A DNA stretch of 8,330 nt from Pseudomonadota bacterium (GTDB lineage Bacteria; SAR324; XYD2-FULL-50-16; JAHJRI01). The DNA lies in the NCBI GenBank assembly GCA_022360105.1, contig JAKSDL010000159.1:1-8330 (forward strand). Reading direction: 5' to 3'. Position numbers and translations under genes: made by a program. Shown here piece by piece: positions 7,101 through 8,330 of this stretch. Position 1 is the first letter of the stretch. The number at the start of each line of letters is the position of its first letter. The notes under the pieces were generated by a model. That model was not told the origin of the DNA and made no database searches. It saw only the letters and a list, made by a program, of their open reading frames with translations.

Positions 7101-7793
7101 CAAACGACGATTATAAAAAATTCCAAGGTGATAAAAGCCAATGATCAAAAGGCTGCCAAAGAGAAACAATTGAAAGGCAAGGTTTCGTTCCCTTGTCCTC
7201 TTTATCTGTTCCGGTTTTCCCAATTCTATGGGACGCCATATTCCTCCCGCAGCATTGCTAAAGTTGGAGACTTGTATAACAAACTCATTTATTCCTGTTT
7301 TAAGGGAAAGTCGGTTGGCGGTTGGTTTATATTGAGGAATCATGCCTTCTGCACGATCTGACACCTTTCCATTTGATAACTGCTGTATGCCGTTAACCCA
7401 TAACACATAAGCGGTGGCTACATCCTGAATACGCACCGCCAGTTCCTGTGGTGGAAAGGGATTAAATACAAAAAGACGGTAAGTAGCAAAACCAATTCCG
7501 CTTACTGGTTTTCCGGAAAAGATCTGCCTATTCCAAGGTTGGGGGACTTTGATAATTGACCATCGACTTTGACTGTCTTGTTTAAAATCCCCTGGTTGTA
7601 ACAAAACATTCCAGTAAAACTCCCATTCCCCATTGAGATCTATCGATCCATCATCTTCGAACGACCAACTGGAAAGATCCAGAAATCCTGCAACAGCAGT
7701 TGGTGAGCCTTTTTGAATTTGGCATGATCCAGCCGGCAAACCCAAAAAAATTAAAAAGAGCAATTTAACTATCTGTTTTTTCATTAGAATCAT
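4173..7793 (-). CDS. 7TM receptor hybrid sensor histidine kinase with two kinase modules, receiver and PAS
   Basis: A large membrane sensor of two-component signalling. Residue numbers count from an upstream in-frame TTG (7860-7862); the likely starts are ATG at residue 24 (used here) or 27 (7782-7784). Order: signal peptide with possible lipobox AGSC (C47); extracellular 7TMR-DISM-type beta domain, 62-215 (LNGEWEFYW); seven hydrophobic helices, about 228-426; helical linker; HisKA-1, 445-515, with Q459 in STSQELRTP replacing the phosphoacceptor His; HATPase-1, 560-672 (N574, DTGIGIP, GGNGLGL); Ser/Thr/Asn-rich linker, 673-737; receiver, 740-862 (D746, D747, phosphoacceptor D790, T820, K842); PAS/PAC, 868-990; HisKA-2, 1003-1073, with H1016 intact in SHELRSP; HATPase-2, 1115-1229 (N1130, DKGVGIP, GTGLGL). 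Probably HisKA-2 phosphorylates the receiver or an unlinked partner. No response regulator or output domain is adjacent, so the target is unknown. Confidence 0.93.
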   Translation of the reverse strand: MILMKKQIVKLLFLIFLGLPAGSCQIQKGSPTAVAGFLDLSSWSFEDDGSIDLNGEWEFYWNVLLQPGDFKQDSQSRWSIIKVPQPWNRQIFSGKPVSGIGFATYRLFVFNPFPPQELAVRIQDVATAYVLWVNGIQQLSNGKVSDRAEGMIPQYKPTANRLSLKTGINEFVIQVSNFSNAAGGIWRPIELGKPEQIKRTRERNLAFQLFLFGSLLIIGFYHLGIFYNRRLDVSPLFLGSLCLLISLRTLLTGERWLTDVFPGLSWEWARTLEYITFYLSVPLYTLFMASLFKREISLTIGKVLLLVGCLFSLFSILIPAVIFSRTANFYQVLTALVAVYVLVGIVKAVRKKRTGSWLILFGALAATLSLINDLVVLNYFAIGNQLFSFGLFLFVLTQALVLSKRYSKAFESIESLTSELKKMDRLKDEFLISTSQELRTPLMGISGIATSLLDGAAGELNPVQKDNIRLIANSGQRLATLIKDILDISKLKNQDIKLSSKSLDLWTIADAVLTLSFQAAMEKNLALKNEVPSYLPLIYADENRLLQIFHNLVDNAIKFTESGSVSISAKVNGGKVQVFVADTGIGIPDKDHQTIFRSFEQVGGLTEKEQGGNGLGLAITKRLVEMHGGIISVESEVGIGSIFTFDLKIADNDTVSGDKTVSSSTNSYSQPSTNSTGNIELFSKEKKEPYQKNFIPSAAIERHSAEGQLQFGGQSTLHVLVVDDEFVSLKVVENNLRNAGIRVETARSGQECLLKLEQSKPDVILLDVMMPRMNGFETARKIRKTYSKEELPILFLTARTEPKDKQGAFTEGGNDYFTKPVEKNELLLRIDFHAKLARSVKELIAAEKKYRGIFENAAEGIVVLKPDGEVISGNPASARMLGYRDRWELVQEVGNNVNDLFVDKSQTGLLLEMLSNQSRLERYELQFYRKDKTVVDVAASIQVVKDDSTRELLLEAILTDITDRKKAERLQMEKEAADLANQAKSEYLSYVSHELRSPIHVIMSYTYLGLKRITDTSDKFHKFFNAIKESSNNMMSILNDLLDLAKLEAGMMDYEFLEQPLSPAILKVGNEFAAIAEENRVKLVYDLLETEPEIAFDFDRIRQVIRNLMSNALKFAPNDTEITIKQTLNDKKLKVSVSDKGVGIPNDELESVFERYVQAKHKKTKKKGTGLGLAICKQIIDAHQGSIWAENNSDNGATFNFIIPIK

Positions 7794-7800
7794 TCTAATG
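7782..7800. repeat. Inverted repeat covering the kinase start codons
   Basis: CATTAGAATCATTCTAATG has two perfect 9-base arms around a single central base. Both candidate ATG codons of the sensor kinase (7791-7793 and 7782-7784) lie inside it. With a one-base centre it looks more like a protein-binding site than a stable RNA hairpin. The kinase start has no Shine-Dalgarno. Confidence 0.6.
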
Positions 7801-7834
7801 CGGTCATTCGTATTGAAAGCGGGGAATAGTGACA

Positions 7835-7864
7835 GATTAGCACGGTTTTGATGATAGTTCAAAA
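7835..7864 (-). promoter_or_regulatory. Possible extended -10 promoter of the sensor kinase
   Basis: The minus strand carries TTGAAC, then 17 bases, then TAATCT, with TG one base upstream of the -10 box (TGCTAATCT). The -35 matches consensus at 4 of 6, the -10 at only 3 of 6. If real, transcription starts near 7829, downstream of the TTG at 7862, which supports the ATG starts at 7793 or 7784. The match is weak. Confidence 0.3.
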
Positions 7865-7933
7865 ATTATTCTGCTTTTCAATTGATCGCTGCTCTTTCAC
7901 ATCGTTCGATCTATTTAATCAAACTGGAAAAAC

Positions 7934-7940
7934 AAGGAGG
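7934..7940 (+). promoter_or_regulatory. Strong Shine-Dalgarno before a broken plus-strand ORF
   Basis: AAGGAGG stands 6 bases before ATG 7947 (a second in-frame ATG is at 7941). It is a consensus-quality ribosome site in front of an ORF that stops after 18 codons, and the main reason to suspect a real gene was here. Confidence 0.6.
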
Positions 7941-7946
7941 ATGTAT

Positions 7947-8200
7947 ATGAAGGGAATACGGTGCTTTTTCCTGGTACCGGCAACTGTTACGCTGCTTTTT
8001 TAACTGTGAGTGCGGCAGGTCCCGAATAAGTCCACCGGACCAGAGAATCGGTTATGTTGGGAGATTTGAAGGTATTGGAGATTCATTTGAAGAACCTTTT
8101 TACTTTAGGGATTTCTTGGTGTTATTACTGCCATGAACTTTCATTATGAATACGTGGACCAGGTCCAAGAGATCCCTGTTTCTATGTTTGTCTACCCGGG
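7947..8200 (+). pseudogene. Possible frameshifted remnant of a secreted protein gene
   Basis: From ATG 7947 the frame reads MKGIRCFFLVPATVTLLF and stops at TAA 8001-8003, directly after a run of six T. One extra T would continue it as LTVSAAGPE, completing a signal peptide with a VSA-A-type cleavage site. A second one-base gain near 8026 would join it to an open frame reading RIGYVGRFEGIGDSFEEPF (from about 8044). A third near 8112 would join GVITAMNFHYEYVDQ, which then stays open to the window edge. All three breaks look like single-base losses. This fits gene decay or homopolymer sequencing error, but stitching three frames over 200 bases is easy by chance. I recognise no family. The right boundary is arbitrary because a minus-strand frame competes beyond about 8238. 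Confidence 0.35.
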
Positions 8201-8237
8201 ACCGGAAACAGCAAAGGTTCTGGTCCCTTATTTCCTG

Positions 8238-8330
8238 TTATTCGGCATCCCATTTGCCTTCATCACGCAGGCGGATGATGATCTTTTCGGCCAATTCTTC
8301 CAAAATCAACTTATCCACCTTTCCGTTGCG
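8238..8330 (-). CDS. Possible C-terminal fragment of a minus-strand gene
   Basis: The minus strand entering from the right edge is open for 30 codons and ends at TAA 8238-8240. The peptide is a charged amphipathic helix (KVDKLILEELAEKIIIRLRD) followed by EGKWDAE, which looks like a genuine protein C-terminus. Its LEELAEKI...W pattern recalls the last helix of LptE-type lipoproteins, but 30 residues are too few to assign. It is antisense to the open plus-strand frame running from 8109 to the edge; at most one of the two is likely to be coding. Composition (balanced charged residues against a very hydrophobic plus-strand product) mildly favours this strand. If real, it lies upstream of the sensor kinase in the same direction, 376 bases away. 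Confidence 0.4.
   Translation of the reverse strand, partial: RNGKVDKLILEELAEKIIIRLRDEGKWDAE

Overview
The window comes from an AT-leaning bacterial chromosome, most likely a diderm (Gram-negative type). The reasons are two lipobox proteins, a periplasmic-type sensor domain on a seven-transmembrane receptor kinase, and a membrane-anchored phosphodiesterase. Start signals are mixed: two genes or gene starts carry textbook AAGGAGG sites, while galM, the sensor kinase and the NifU-like gene have no clear ribosome binding site, and the phosphodiesterase has no in-frame ATG near its N-terminus. I cannot name a genus. No rRNA, tRNA, CRISPR array, transposase or recognisable defence system is visible.

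Layout, left to right. (1) The C-terminal end of a plus-strand LysM protein (2-232) faces a minus-strand lipoprotein of unknown function (372-920) across a hairpin that may be a shared terminator. (2) A minus-strand series follows: galM aldose 1-epimerase (2255-3286), then a membrane-anchored glycerophosphodiester phosphodiesterase (1098-2093) with a plausible promoter of its own, then the lipoprotein. Gaps of about 160-180 bases suggest separate or loosely coupled units, not a tight operon. (3) A 434-base gene-free stretch (3296-3729) holds a perfect 20-bp palindrome and a short segment resembling a widely dispersed intergenic repeat. (4) A plus-strand stand-alone NifU/IscU-type Fe-S scaffold (3730-4140) converges on (5) a very large minus-strand hybrid sensor kinase (4173-7793, 1206 aa from its first ATG). 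(6) The right edge (7863-8330) holds either a frameshifted remnant of a secreted plus-strand protein or the C-terminus of a minus-strand gene, or both.

The genes do not form one obvious pathway. galM (sugar anomers) and the phosphodiesterase (glycerol phosphate release from phospholipid headgroups) are scavenging and housekeeping functions. The most notable gene is the sensor kinase. It has the order extracellular sensor, 7TM, HisKA, HATPase, receiver, PAS, HisKA, HATPase. Its first HisKA has glutamine where the phosphoaccepting histidine should be, although the adjoining ATPase looks intact. Its probable start codons lie inside a 19-base inverted repeat. These are the best leads in an otherwise ordinary region.
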